Shown here piece after piece: positions 47,741-57,735 of a DNA stretch of 64,000 nt; position 1 is the first letter of the stretch, and each line of letters starts with the position of its first letter. Origin of the DNA: Futiania mangrovi (GTDB lineage: Bacteria > Pseudomonadota > Alphaproteobacteria > Futianiales > Futianiaceae); assembly GCF_024158125.1 (NCBI RefSeq), contig NZ_JAMZFT010000001.1, positions 1-64,000 on the forward strand. Reading direction: 5' to 3'. Below the pieces are notes generated by a model, which ran no database searches, was not told where the DNA came from, and worked only from the letters and a program-made list of their open reading frames with translations. Position numbers and translations under genes: made by a program.

Positions 47741-49720
47741 CTATTCGGCGGCTTGTGCGGTGTGCCCCGGAAGCGGGACGGTCTTCGCGTCGTGGATCTT
47801 CACCGTGGCCTTGAGGGCACCCTTGCGGCCGTCCTCGTATATGACCTCGGTTTCCACGTACTGCTCCGACTTGCCGGAGTAGAGCGCGTCGATCAGCGGG
47901 GCGTACCGCTCCGCCACGAAGCGGCGGCGCACCTTGCGGGTGCGGGTCAGTTCGCCGTCGTCGGCGTCCAGTTCCTTGTGCAGCACGAGGAAGCGGTGGA
48001 TCTGGCAGCCCTGGACATGCTCCTCCTGCGCCAGCGAGCGGTTCACCTCCTCGACGTGGGCGGCGATCATCTCGCCCACCTTGGGGTGCTGGGCGAGTTC
48101 CTGGTAGCTCGCATAGGAGATGTTGTTGCGTTCCGCCCAGTTGCCGACCGCGTTGAGGTCGATGTTGATGAGCGCCGTGACAAAGGGCCGCTCGTGTCCG
48201 ATCGCGACCGCCTCCATGATGTTGGAGAAGAACTTCAGCTTGTTCTCGATGTATTTCGGCGGGAACAGCGATCCGTCCTGCAGCCGGCCCACGTCCTTGG
48301 CCCGGTCGATGATCTTCAGGTGGCCGTCCTCGACGAAGAAGCCCGCGTCGCCGGTGTGGACCCAGCCGTCGGGGGTCTTGGTCTCGGCCGTCGCCTCCGG
48401 GTTCTTGTAGTATTCGACGAAGACGCCCGGGGAACGGTACATGACCTCGCCCGTCTCCTCGTCGATGCGCACCTCGACGCTGGGGGCCGGCACGCCGACC
48501 GTGTCGGCCCGCACCTCGCCGTCCGGGTGCGCGGTGATGAACACCGATGCTTCCGTCTGGCCGTAGAGCTGCTTCAGATTGATGCCGAGCGAGCGGTAGA
48601 ACTGGAAGATCTCCGGCCCGATCGCCTCGCCGGCGGTGTAGCCCAGGCGCAGCTTCGACAGGCCCAGCACGTTCTTGAGAGGCCCGTAGACAAGCAGGTC
48701 GCCCAGCCAGTAGAGCAGCCGGTCGCCGAACGAGACGGCCTTGCCGTCCAGGATATCGGGCCCGACCCGGCGTGCGTGCGCCATGAAGTAATTGAACATC
48801 CGCCGCTTGATCGCGCTGGCGTCCTCCATCCGGATGGTGACGGAGGTCAGCAGGTTCTCGAACACCCGCGGCGGCGCAAAATAATATGTTGGCCCAAGTT
48901 CCCGCAGGTTCTGCGCCACCGTGTCCTCTGATTCCGGGCAGGACACGCAGAACCCCGCGAAATAGGACTGGCCGATCGAGAAGATATGGTCGCCGACCCA
49001 CGCCATGGGCAGGTAGGCGAGCACTTCCTCCTTCTCGGTCAGGGTGTCGAAGGCGCAGGAGATGCGCGAGGCGGTGATGATGTTCTCGAAGCTCAGCACC
49101 ACGCCCTTCGGCCGGCCCGTGGTGCCGGAGGTGTAGAGGATGACCGCGACGTCGCTCCAGGCGCCCTTGCCGATCTCGTCCCTCCAGCGGCCCGGCGCGG
49201 ACTTTGCCGCGACCCGGCCCCTGTCCTGCACGTCGGCGTAGGCGTGCAGGTAATCCTCGGTGTAGTGGCGCAGGCCGCGGCGGTCCTCATGGACGATGCC
49301 GCGCAGGTTCGGCAGGCGGTCCTTGATGAGGATCAGCTTGTCGACCTGCTCCTGGTCCTCGACGATCGCGAAGCGCACCTCGGCGTGTTCGAGGACGTAA
49401 TGCATCTCCTCGGCGACGGAGTCCTGGTAGACCGGCACCGGTATGCCGCCCAGGGACTGCACCGCCACCATCGCCCAGTAGAGCTGCGGCCGGTTCGTCC
49501 CGATAATCGCGACCTTGTCTCCGCGGGCAAGCCCAAGCTCGCCCAGGCCGAGGGCCAGCGCCTCGATCTCGCCCGCGACCTGCGTCCAGGTCCAGGTCTG
49601 CCAGATCCCGTATTCCTTTTCCCGGTTCGCCGGACGGTCGCCGAAGCGTGCCACGTTGCGCAGCAGCAGCTTCGGGACGGTATCCTCCACCGGGCGTGCG
49701 GCGGCGTCTGCCGTCGTCAT
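47741..49720 (-). CDS. Long-chain-type AMP-dependent acyl-CoA synthetase (first gene of the ABC cluster)
   Basis: The predicted protein is 659 aa from ATG 49720, with GGAGG 10 bases upstream; the frame runs to 49795, but a TTGACG -35-like element (minus strand, about 49814-49809) would put transcription start after that codon. Motifs are A3 YTSGTTGRPKGVVLSFENI, A5 YGQTEAS, A7 WVHTGDAG, and the C-terminal segment KFFSNIMEAVAIGHERPFVTALI (landmark EAVAIG). It resembles FadD15-like synthetases often paired with branched-chain-type ABC transporters in alphaproteobacteria. The substrate is unknown; acyl or aromatic acids are candidates. First gene of a leftward operon with livGHM, the binding protein, livF and the PaaK-like ligase. 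Confidence 0.9.
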   Translation of the reverse strand: MTTADAAARPVEDTVPKLLLRNVARFGDRPANREKEYGIWQTWTWTQVAGEIEALALGLGELGLARGDKVAIIGTNRPQLYWAMVAVQSLGGIPVPVYQDSVAEEMHYVLEHAEVRFAIVEDQEQVDKLILIKDRLPNLRGIVHEDRRGLRHYTEDYLHAYADVQDRGRVAAKSAPGRWRDEIGKGAWSDVAVILYTSGTTGRPKGVVLSFENIITASRISCAFDTLTEKEEVLAYLPMAWVGDHIFSIGQSYFAGFCVSCPESEDTVAQNLRELGPTYYFAPPRVFENLLTSVTIRMEDASAIKRRMFNYFMAHARRVGPDILDGKAVSFGDRLLYWLGDLLVYGPLKNVLGLSKLRLGYTAGEAIGPEIFQFYRSLGINLKQLYGQTEASVFITAHPDGEVRADTVGVPAPSVEVRIDEETGEVMYRSPGVFVEYYKNPEATAETKTPDGWVHTGDAGFFVEDGHLKIIDRAKDVGRLQDGSLFPPKYIENKLKFFSNIMEAVAIGHERPFVTALINIDLNAVGNWAERNNISYASYQELAQHPKVGEMIAAHVEEVNRSLAQEEHVQGCQIHRFLVLHKELDADDGELTRTRKVRRRFVAERYAPLIDALYSGKSEQYVETEVIYEDGRKGALKATVKIHDAKTVPLPGHTAQAAE

Positions 49721-49897
49721 CCCTGCCTGTCCTCCCTGTCGTCCCACCCCCTGTTGCTTTTCTTGTTGGCGGGGCGGTGTCATGCGTTCCTGCATGACCG
49801 TTATGCGTCAAGACTATAGGGAGGAGATTGCGTCCGCGTCCAGCCTTGCGATGCGGCTTCAGGCGCTCCCGGCATCCGACCTTCGTCGCACGCGAAA

Positions 49898-49924
49898 ACG
49901 GCGCGCCCGGGTGGGGCGCGCCGT
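49898..49924 (-). terminator. Rho-independent terminator of hsp20
   Basis: A perfect 11-bp GC stem (49898-49908 with 49914-49924) with a 5-nt loop lies 35 bases past the hsp20 stop. On the minus strand it is followed by TTTCGCG, completing a short T-run with the last stem base. Confidence 0.75.
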
Positions 49925-49959
49925 CGCAAACGCGAATGTGTCGGCAAGGGGTGGCGGCG

Positions 49960-50418
49960 TCAGGCCGCCTGCCCGATCGCCTTTGCAGTTCCGGGCGTCG
50001 CGATTTCGATGCGCCGCGGCTTGAGCTGCTCCGGCACCTCGCGCTGCAGATCGATGTGCAGCAGGCCGTTCTCGAGGGTCGCGCCCTCGACCTTCACATG
50101 GTCGGCGAGCGCGAAGCGGCGCTGGAAGCCGCGCGCGGCGATCCCACGATAGAGATAGCTCGGTGCTTCCTCCGACTGCGTCTCGGCTTTCTGGCCGGTG
50201 ACGGTCAGCGTGGTGTCCTTGGCCTCGATGGCCAGTTCGTCCCGGGTGAAGCCCGCGACCGCGAGCGTGATGCGATAGGTATCCTCGCCGGTCTTTTCGA
50301 TGTTGTAGGGCGGGTAGCCGTCGCCCCGGTCATTGGCAAGCGCCGGGTCGAGCAGGTTGAACAGCCGGTCGAAGCCGACGGTCGAACGGTAAAGCGGGGA
50401 AAGGTCGTGCGTCCGCAT
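49960..50418 (-). CDS. ibpA: Small heat-shock protein Hsp20 (IbpA-like)
   Basis: This ATP-independent holdase chaperone binds unfolding proteins in the cytoplasm and hands them to DnaK/ClpB. It is 152 aa. The alpha-crystallin domain spans about 35-130, with YNIEKTGEDTYRITLAVAGF and ENGLLHIDLQREVPEQ; the N-terminal LSPLYRSTVGFDRLFNLLD is the IbpA-type arm and the short C-terminal tail has PRRIEI, close to the IxI motif. Expression looks doubly heat-controlled: a sigma-32-like promoter (50512-50540) and a ROSE-type thermometer masking the ribosome-binding site (50423-50446). Confidence 0.94.
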   Translation of the reverse strand: MRTHDLSPLYRSTVGFDRLFNLLDPALANDRGDGYPPYNIEKTGEDTYRITLAVAGFTRDELAIEAKDTTLTVTGQKAETQSEEAPSYLYRGIAARGFQRRFALADHVKVEGATLENGLLHIDLQREVPEQLKPRRIEIATPGTAKAIGQAA

Positions 50419-50422
50419 GGAA

Positions 50423-50446
50423 TCTATCCTCCTGACAAGCGATAGA
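50423..50446 (-). ncRNA. ROSE-type RNA thermometer hairpin in the hsp20 5' UTR
   Basis: On the minus strand, UCUAUC pairs with GAUAGA, and the UCGCU segment faces the AGGA of the ribosome-binding site with one unpaired G between, exactly the UYGCU/AGGA pairing with a bulged G that defines ROSE elements. The loop is GUCAG, closed by C-G, U-A and U-G pairs. The hairpin ends 4 bases before the ATG. Melting at heat shock should expose AGGAGG. Upstream ROSE hairpins in the UTR were not resolved. Confidence 0.75.
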
Positions 50447-50511
50447 GATGTCTTGGCCCTCCCGTCAGGGCAGGGCGGGAACCGGAGCCGCCTGGCCTCC
50501 GGCGTTTCAGG

Positions 50512-50540
50512 ATTTGGGAAAGGGGGAGGGGGTGTTCAAG
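50512..50540 (-). promoter_or_regulatory. Heat-shock (sigma-32-like) promoter of hsp20
   Basis: A perfect CTTGAA -35 (50540-50535) and a TCCCAAAT -10-like octamer (50519-50512; six of eight match CCCCATNT) are spaced by 15 bases. The predicted start near 50505 would give a UTR of roughly 87 nt, the size of known ROSE leaders. The -35 overlaps the pgm stop codon. Confidence 0.55.
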
Positions 50541-52005
50541 TCCCGCCGGGCACCGTGCAGGCGGGGCCCGCGATCTCCGACGGCACGGGCAGGCCCAGTG
50601 CGGCAAGACGCCCGGCCAGATCGGCACAGGCGTGGGCGAAGGCAGCCTCGGTGCCTCCCTCGCAGCGCAGGGTAAGTGCCGGTTCTGTGTTGGATGCGCG
50701 GGCAAGCCACCACCAGCCGTCGCCGCGCGCCCGCACGCCGTCGAGCAGGCAGAGCGCAAGTCCCGCCGTCTCCGCACCCGTCCGCAGCGCGCCGAGCGCC
50801 GCGGCCTTGTCCGCCTCCGCCACGGGCAGGCGGATTTCCGGCGTCGACGGCCAGCAGGGCAGGGCGTCCACAAGGGCGGCGAGCGGCCGGTCCGAGGCCG
50901 CCAGAACCTCGATCAGGCGAAGGCCGGCGTGGATGCCGTCGTCCCAGCCCGGATGGCGGTCGGCGAAGTAGAAATGACCCGTTACCTCCCCCGCGAAGGC
51001 CGCGCCGGAGCGGGCGAGCGCCGTTTTTACCGCGGCGTGGCCGGAGGGCGTCCGCTCCGGACGGCCGCCGAGCGCTCGGGCCAGTGTCTCCACCGCGTCG
51101 CTCGCCTTGATGTCGAGCGCGACGGGCGCGCCTGGCCTGGCAGCCAGCACGCGGGGCAGGACAAGCATCATCAGCGCGTCGCCAGACACGATCCGGCCCG
51201 CGTTGTCGACGGCGACCGCGCGGTCGCCGTCGCCGTCGAGCGCGAGGCCGAGATCGGCACCCGCCTCGAGCACGCGGGCGCGCAACGCGGCGAGATTGGC
51301 GGGCTTCGTCGGATCCGGCGGATGCGCGGGGAAACGCCCGTCGACCCTGGCATTGAGGATCTCGTGGCGGCCCGGCAGGCGTGCGGCAAGGCGGACGAGC
51401 ACCGGACCCGCGGCCCCGTTGCCCGCGTCCCAGACAACCGTTAGGCGGCGTGCCGCATCGAGGGCGAGAGGGGCAAGCAGGTCGGCCACATATGTCTCCG
51501 ACAGGTCGCGCGCGGTGCGCGTGCCGCCGCCGGGCGCCGGCGGCAGTCCCGGTATCGTGGCGTTCAGCGCGGCAAGCTCCTCCGCCCACAGCGGCAGGCC
51601 GTTCAGCACGATCTTCACGCCGTTCATGTCGGGTGGATTGTGGGAGGCGGTGACGACAGCGGCGGCCACGGCGCCGGTCGCGTGTGCGGCGTGGTAGACC
51701 TGCGGGCTGGTCGCCAGTCCCAGGGCGCCCACCGCGGCGCCGCCCTCCACCAGGCCCTCGATCAGCGCCTCGTACAGCACCGGGCTCGACACGCGGCCAT
51801 CGCGCCCGACAACCACGGCCGCCCCCGGACCTCCCGCGCGCAGCGCCAGCGCCCGACCGAGCGCCCGCACGTTCCCCGGCGCGATCTCGTCGGGATAGCG
51901 CCCCCTGATGTCATAGCGGCGCACCGCCCCCTGCGGCAGCGGCTGCAGCGACTCCGCGGCGGTCTGGCCGGCCTGCGTCAATTGGAATCGGGCGCGCGTC
52001 GACAT
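50536..52005 (-). CDS. Phosphomannomutase/phosphoglucomutase
   Basis: This enzyme interconverts 6-phospho- and 1-phospho-hexoses for polysaccharide and nucleotide-sugar synthesis. It is 489 aa, with the phosphoserine loop TASHNPPDMNG, the metal-binding DGDGDRAVAVD, the sugar-binding GEVTGHFYF and the phosphate-binding RASNTEP, all in the four-domain order of the AlgC/ManB group. A -10-like TATAGG (minus, 52019-52014) is 8 bases before the ATG, so this mRNA may also be nearly leaderless, although I see no good -35. Together with the nucleotide-sugar dehydrogenase at 4-5 kb it fits surface-polysaccharide synthesis. Confidence 0.93.
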   Translation of the reverse strand: MSTRARFQLTQAGQTAAESLQPLPQGAVRRYDIRGRYPDEIAPGNVRALGRALALRAGGPGAAVVVGRDGRVSSPVLYEALIEGLVEGGAAVGALGLATSPQVYHAAHATGAVAAAVVTASHNPPDMNGVKIVLNGLPLWAEELAALNATIPGLPPAPGGGTRTARDLSETYVADLLAPLALDAARRLTVVWDAGNGAAGPVLVRLAARLPGRHEILNARVDGRFPAHPPDPTKPANLAALRARVLEAGADLGLALDGDGDRAVAVDNAGRIVSGDALMMLVLPRVLAARPGAPVALDIKASDAVETLARALGGRPERTPSGHAAVKTALARSGAAFAGEVTGHFYFADRHPGWDDGIHAGLRLIEVLAASDRPLAALVDALPCWPSTPEIRLPVAEADKAAALGALRTGAETAGLALCLLDGVRARGDGWWWLARASNTEPALTLRCEGGTEAAFAHACADLAGRLAALGLPVPSEIAGPACTVPGGT

Positions 52006-52165
52006 GGCGCAATCCTATACCGCAACGCGTGAATGAAGTATGTCCCGCCCAGGCTGACGTATACGTAAACTTTTTGGCAGTCAGCGCGGTGCGACCGTGA
52101 TATAGGCAGGCGCGAAGGGGCGGGAAACGGACCCGCGGAAACGATGGAAAAGACAGGGAGTGACC

Positions 52166-52462
52166 ATGAGTTCGACGCTCGACAAGATCACCGAGGAAAT
52201 GCGCGCGCGCGTGGCGGGCGGCTCCGGCATCGGCGGTTCGGTGAAGTTCGCGTTCGAGGATGACGGCGTCATCCACCTCGACGGGTCCGAGGTGACGAAC
52301 GAGGACAAGGACGCCGATTGCACGATCCGCACCAGCGTCGACACATTCATGCAGATCGCCGAGGGCAATCTCGATCCGACGATGGCCTTCATGACGGGCA
52401 AGATCAAGATCGACGGCAACATGGGCCTTGCCATGAAGCTGGGCCCGCTGCTGCAGGGCTGA
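52166..52462 (+). CDS. SCP2 sterol-binding-domain protein
   Basis: This small cytoplasmic protein of 98 aa is made entirely of an SCP2 lipid-binding domain: hydrophobic cavity residues spread over GSVKFAFEDDGVIHLDG, DCTIRTSVDTFMQIAEGNL, and the typical FMTGKIKIDGNMGLAMKL C-terminus. The ATG at 52166 is 5 bases after AGGGAG, favoured over GTG 52160. Bacterial single-domain SCP2 proteins probably bind acyl-CoA or other lipids; no partner is encoded next door. Divergent from the phosphomannomutase gene. Confidence 0.92.
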   Translation: MSSTLDKITEEMRARVAGGSGIGGSVKFAFEDDGVIHLDGSEVTNEDKDADCTIRTSVDTFMQIAEGNLDPTMAFMTGKIKIDGNMGLAMKLGPLLQG

Positions 52463-52471
52463 GCGCACGCC

Positions 52472-53278
52472 TCAGGCGGCGGCCAGACGCTCCAGCGCCG
52501 CCGCGTGGACCCGCGCGTCGCCGGCGGCGATCACCTGGCCGCCGGTGGCCGCAGGCCCGCCCGACCAGTCGGTGACGATCCCGCCCGCGGCGCGGATGAT
52601 GGGGACGAGCGGGCTGATGTCCATGGGCTTGAGCGCCGCCTCGATCACCAGGTCGATGCCGCCGGCGGCGACCATGGCGTAATTGTAGCAATCGCAGCCG
52701 TAGCGGGTCATGCGCACGGCAGCCGAGACGCGGGCGAAGGCGTCGGCCTCCGCCTCCGTAGCAAAGATGTCCGGGTGAGTCGTGGCAAGGATCGCCTCGC
52801 CGAGGCGCGCACAGCCGCGCGTCCGCAGCGGGACCCGCTGCCCGCCGCGGATCAGCGCGCCACGGCCGCCGGCGGCGACGAACCGCTCGCCGACATAGGG
52901 CTGGTCCATGACCCCGAGCACCGGCTCGCCGTCGTGTTCCAGCGCGATCAGCGTGCCCCAGGTGGGAAGCCCCATGATGTAGGCCTTCGTGCCGTCGATC
53001 GGGTCCAGCACCCAGCGCCAGGGACCTTGCGCGGGCTTCTCCCCGTGTTCCTCTCCCAGGATGCCATGGTCGGGATAGGCGGCCTGGATCAGCGCGCGCA
53101 TCGCCGTTTCCGCGTCGCGATCCGCCGCCGTCACGGGATCGAAGCCGTGCTGACCGTCGTCCTTGTCGTCGGTGTCCGGCTGCTGGCGGAAATGGGCGAG
53201 CGTGGCGGCCTTCGCCGCATCTGCCAGCCGTTCGGCGAACGCGAGCAGGCTGTCGGCGTCGGTCATCGAGAGAGGCAT
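52472..53278 (-). CDS. hisN: Inositol-monophosphatase-family histidinol-phosphatase (HisN-like)
   Basis: The predicted product is 268 aa from ATG 53278, with GGAG 8-11 bases upstream; ATG 53266 is possible too. Metal-binding motifs are GEEHGE, DPIDGTKAYI and KPMDISPLVPIIRAAGG, i.e. the IMPase fold. DGTKAYIMGLPTWGTLIAL and CDCYNYAMVAAGGIDLVIE resemble HisN, the alphaproteobacterial histidinol-phosphatase of histidine synthesis; inositol monophosphatase and CysQ-like activity are alternatives. It faces the SCP2 gene with 9 bases between stops. Confidence 0.9.
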   Translation of the reverse strand: MPLSMTDADSLLAFAERLADAAKAATLAHFRQQPDTDDKDDGQHGFDPVTAADRDAETAMRALIQAAYPDHGILGEEHGEKPAQGPWRWVLDPIDGTKAYIMGLPTWGTLIALEHDGEPVLGVMDQPYVGERFVAAGGRGALIRGGQRVPLRTRGCARLGEAILATTHPDIFATEAEADAFARVSAAVRMTRYGCDCYNYAMVAAGGIDLVIEAALKPMDISPLVPIIRAAGGIVTDWSGGPAATGGQVIAAGDARVHAAALERLAAA

Positions 53279-53369
53279 GGCGGTTACTCCGGCGCGGCCA
53301 AACGAAACGGGCCCCGGCACGGCTGCCGGGGCCACGTCTGGATAGCAGAACTTGGGGCCGGGGCCGACC

Positions 53370-53729
53370 TCAGTCTTCGCCGATCGCCTTGGCGAGGTCG
53401 AACAGCTTGCGGCGCTGGTCGTCGGGAATGGCGTAGTAGGCGCGCAGGAGTTCCATCGTCTCCTTGTCCTTCAGCACGTCCTTGTCCGCGCCTTCGGCTT
53501 CCGCCGCTTCCAAGTCCAGCCCTTCGAAGAAGAAGGACACCGGGACGTCGAGTGCCTGGGCGAGGTCCCAAAGGCGGCTTGCGCTGATGCGGTTCATGCC
53601 GGTCTCGTACTTCTGGATCTGCTGGAACTTGATGCCGACGGCATCGCCGAGTTGCTGCTGGGTCATGCCGGCGAGCCACCGGCGGTGACGCAGACGTTGC
53701 CCCACATGGGCATCGACGTGGTGTTTCAT
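53370..53729 (-). CDS. XRE-family HTH transcriptional regulator
   Basis: This is a small DNA-binding regulator, 119 aa. The helix-turn-helix is at about 10-65 (RLRHRRWLAGMTQQQLGDAVG, split here at the GMTQQQLG turn, then FQQIQKYETGMNRISASRL). The C-terminal half is helical, with acidic EAAEAEGADKDVLKDKE followed by MELLRAYYAIPDDQRRKLFDLAKAIG, a dimerisation-like segment. This architecture is common and conserved in alphaproteobacteria; targets are unknown. The ATG follows GAGGA. The 220 bases upstream, up to typA, are less GC-rich and carry its promoter and the typA terminator. Confidence 0.9.
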   Translation of the reverse strand: MKHHVDAHVGQRLRHRRWLAGMTQQQLGDAVGIKFQQIQKYETGMNRISASRLWDLAQALDVPVSFFFEGLDLEAAEAEGADKDVLKDKETMELLRAYYAIPDDQRRKLFDLAKAIGED

Positions 53730-53879
53730 CGATCGGTCCTCAACTTACTTGTCATCCCAATGGCCGCAACCTCTGGTGGCGACCTCCGGCGTATGGACCG
53801 CCGGTGTGTGCTTCACGGTCATTGCCGCCTTTCGTTGTGTTCCCTTTTAATCGATCCCGCACAGATTGAAAACGAAAAA

Positions 53880-53893
53880 TGACGGAACCGTCA
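53880..53893 (-). terminator. Terminator downstream of typA
   Basis: A compact hairpin, TGACG-GTTC-CGTCA on the minus strand, is followed immediately by TTTTTCG. It lies 57 bases past the typA stop in an AT-richer patch. The short stem makes it a moderate candidate. Confidence 0.5.
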
Positions 53894-53949
53894 AGATTCG
53901 CCCATGCATTTTTTGCATGTGTCGGGATCGAGGGGGCGCCGAGATGCGC

Positions 53950-55776
<1,827 letters not shown>

Positions 55777-55831
55777 CTCGGGTCCTGACAGGAAGGGGGG
55801 TGGAGCCTTTACGGGGCTTGCGTCTCGCGCG

Positions 55832-55860
55832 GGTGTACGCGAACCTTCCTTGCAGTGCAA
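55832..55860 (-). promoter_or_regulatory. Promoter of typA
   Basis: On the minus strand TTGCAC (55860-55855) and TACACC (55837-55832) are spaced by exactly 17 bases, upstream of typA by about 50 bases. The -10 is a fair, not strong, match. Confidence 0.45.
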
Positions 55861-55941
55861 CATAAGCGCGCCGGCGGCGTCTCCAAGGCCCTTGGGCGAA
55901 GCGGCATGTCCGGCGGAGAAAAATGACATGGGGGAATGCGT

Positions 55942-56922
55942 ATGAAGGCGATGGTCGCACGGGCCTATGGCGGGCCGGAGGTGCTCAGGCTCGAGGACGT
56001 GCCGGCGCCGGAGATGAAGCCTGGCCACGTGCGCATCCGCGTGCGCGCCTGCGGGGTCAATTTCGCCGACACGCTGATGGTGCAGGGCCGCTACCAGGAG
56101 AAGCCGCCGTTTCCGTTCGCGCCCGGGCTCGAGATCGCGGGCGAGGTGATCGAAGCGGCGGGCGATGTCAGCGCTCCCGCGCCCGGCACGCGCGTCCTCG
56201 CCATGTCGGGCAACGGCGGCTATGCGGAGGAGGCGGTGGTGCCCGCGGGCGTCTGCGTGCCCATCCCCGACGCCATGACCGACGTGGACGCCGCAGCCTT
56301 CGCGGTGGCCTTCGGCACCTCGCATGTCGGGCTGTGGCACAAGGCGCGGCTGCAGCAGGGCGAGACGCTGCTCGTGCACGGCGCGTCGGGCGGCGTCGGC
56401 CTGACGGCGGTGGAGATCGGCAAGATCATGGGCGCGACCGTCATCGCGACCGCCAGCAGCGAGGACAAGCTCGCGATCGCCGCCTCCAAGGGCGCCGATC
56501 ACCTGCTGCTAAGCAGCGATCCGGACCTCAAGGACAGGATCAAGGAGATTGCCGCACCGACGGGCGGGGTGAACGTGGCCTACGACCCGGTCGGCGGGGA
56601 CATGTTCGACGCCTCGCTGCGCACGCTGGCCTTCGAGGGGCGCATCGTCGTCATCGGCTTCGCGAGCGGATCCATCCCGCAGATCCCCGCCAACATCCTG
56701 CTGGTGAAGAACGTCGACGTCCTGGGCCTCTACTGGGGCGCCTACGCGCGCAAGAAGCCCGCGGTGCTGGCGGAGAGCTTCCGGACGCTGATGGACTGGT
56801 ACGTGGCCGGCCGGATCCGCCCGCACGTCTCGAAGGTCTATCCGCTGGCGGAGGCGGGCGAGGCGCTGACCCACATGATGTCGCGCAAGGCGACCGGCAA
56901 GCTCGTCATCGGGATCGGCTGA
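55942..56922 (+). CDS. NADPH:quinone oxidoreductase family (zinc-free MDR) protein
   Basis: This is a zinc-free medium-chain dehydrogenase/reductase, 326 aa. The N-terminal GroES-like domain has ACGVNFADTLMVQGRYQ and PGLEIAGEV; the Rossmann domain has GASGGVGLTAVEIGK. Zinc-ligand cysteines are absent, as in QorA-type reductases of quinones or enones. ATG 55942 is preferred, with GGGGA at a spacing of 6; ATG 55936 is an alternative. Divergent from typA. The substrate cannot be read from sequence. Confidence 0.9.
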   Translation: MKAMVARAYGGPEVLRLEDVPAPEMKPGHVRIRVRACGVNFADTLMVQGRYQEKPPFPFAPGLEIAGEVIEAAGDVSAPAPGTRVLAMSGNGGYAEEAVVPAGVCVPIPDAMTDVDAAAFAVAFGTSHVGLWHKARLQQGETLLVHGASGGVGLTAVEIGKIMGATVIATASSEDKLAIAASKGADHLLLSSDPDLKDRIKEIAAPTGGVNVAYDPVGGDMFDASLRTLAFEGRIVVIGFASGSIPQIPANILLVKNVDVLGLYWGAYARKKPAVLAESFRTLMDWYVAGRIRPHVSKVYPLAEAGEALTHMMSRKATGKLVIGIG

Positions 56923-56947
56923 TTCCGCGCGTCCTGCCGCCGAAAGG

Positions 56948-57661
56948 TCAGGAGTTGTTGGCGAGCTGTTCGCGCGCGGCGGCCCGGCGGCGGGCGACCT
57001 CCGAAAGGCGCTGGGCGCGCATCTGCTCGAGCGCGCTGATCTCCAGCTGGCGGCGGCTCATCGCGACCCGTTCCCGCTCGCTCAGCCAGTTGTCGTAGAC
57101 CTTGGAGCGGTAGCGGACGTAGAACTGCTCGGTCGCGGAGTGATAGCGCTCGATCGCCTTCTTCCAGGACCGGTGCTCGTCGAACAGCGCCGTCAGGAAT
57201 TCCGCCGCATAGGTGACGTTGATCAGCGGGTCGAAGGCTTCCTCCAGGTTGTCGAACGCCTCGCCGTGGAAGCGCAGGTTGATCTGCATGCAGCCGACGT
57301 CGATGGAGCGCATGCCCTGCGCCTGAAGCTGGCGGACCTTGGCGATCGCCTGGTCCTTGCTGTCGAAGAAATATCCCTTGCCCTCGGCATTGATGGTCCA
57401 GGGCCAGGACACGAACTGCCGCTCGCCCGCATCGTCGCGGATCGACCTGCCGGTTTCCGTCAGCGACACGGCGGCAAGCAGTTGCGGGGGGAGGCCGCGC
57501 ACCTGCTCGACATAGGCGGTGGTGGCGCGGCAGATGCCGGCGGCGTCCATCCCACCCTGCGCCTGCGCAGCCGCGGGAAGCGGCGTCAGCAGACACAGCG
57601 CGGCCGCAGCGGCACGGAGCCCCCATGCAATCCGATCAGCCGTGGCATGAAATGCGGACAT
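56948..57661 (-). CDS. Lytic-transglycosylase-like (SLT fold) exported protein
   Basis: The predicted product is 237 aa from ATG 57661, with GGAGGG 12 bases and AGGG 5 bases upstream; the frame reaches GTG 57694 without a ribosome-binding site. A signal peptide (LCLLTPLPAAAQAQG) leads into a transglycosylase-like domain with the candidate catalytic Glu in SLTETGR and DVGCMQINLRFHG, the SLT GxMQI-type motif. The C-terminal 50 residues are Arg-rich and predicted coiled (MSRRQLEISALEQMRAQRL, split). It probably trims peptidoglycan, for example at septation or for a secretion machine; which is unknown. Confidence 0.88.
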   Translation of the reverse strand: MSAFHATADRIAWGLRAAAAALCLLTPLPAAAQAQGGMDAAGICRATTAYVEQVRGLPPQLLAAVSLTETGRSIRDDAGERQFVSWPWTINAEGKGYFFDSKDQAIAKVRQLQAQGMRSIDVGCMQINLRFHGEAFDNLEEAFDPLINVTYAAEFLTALFDEHRSWKKAIERYHSATEQFYVRYRSKVYDNWLSERERVAMSRRQLEISALEQMRAQRLSEVARRRAAAREQLANNS

Positions 57662-57719
57662 GGCCCTGACTGCCCTCCGAAAACCGTCGAACACCGGGTC
57701 AGAGTTTCGGCAAACATCC

Positions 57720-57735
57720 TTAATGACGCGTTAGC
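57720..57735. promoter_or_regulatory. CtrA-like motif
   Basis: TTAA-N7-TTAGC differs from the CtrA consensus TTAA-N7-TTAAC at one base. It is 59 bases upstream of the lytic-transglycosylase start. A single near-consensus site is weak evidence, but CtrA control of cell-wall genes is common in alphaproteobacteria, and cpdR is 2 kb away. Confidence 0.35.

Noticed and set aside
49815-49820. A plus-strand TATAGG promoter followed by GGGAGGAG near 49.82 kb
   Set aside because: No -35 at the right distance and no plausible rightward gene before the convergent hsp20; the region reads as shadow of the leftward promoter.
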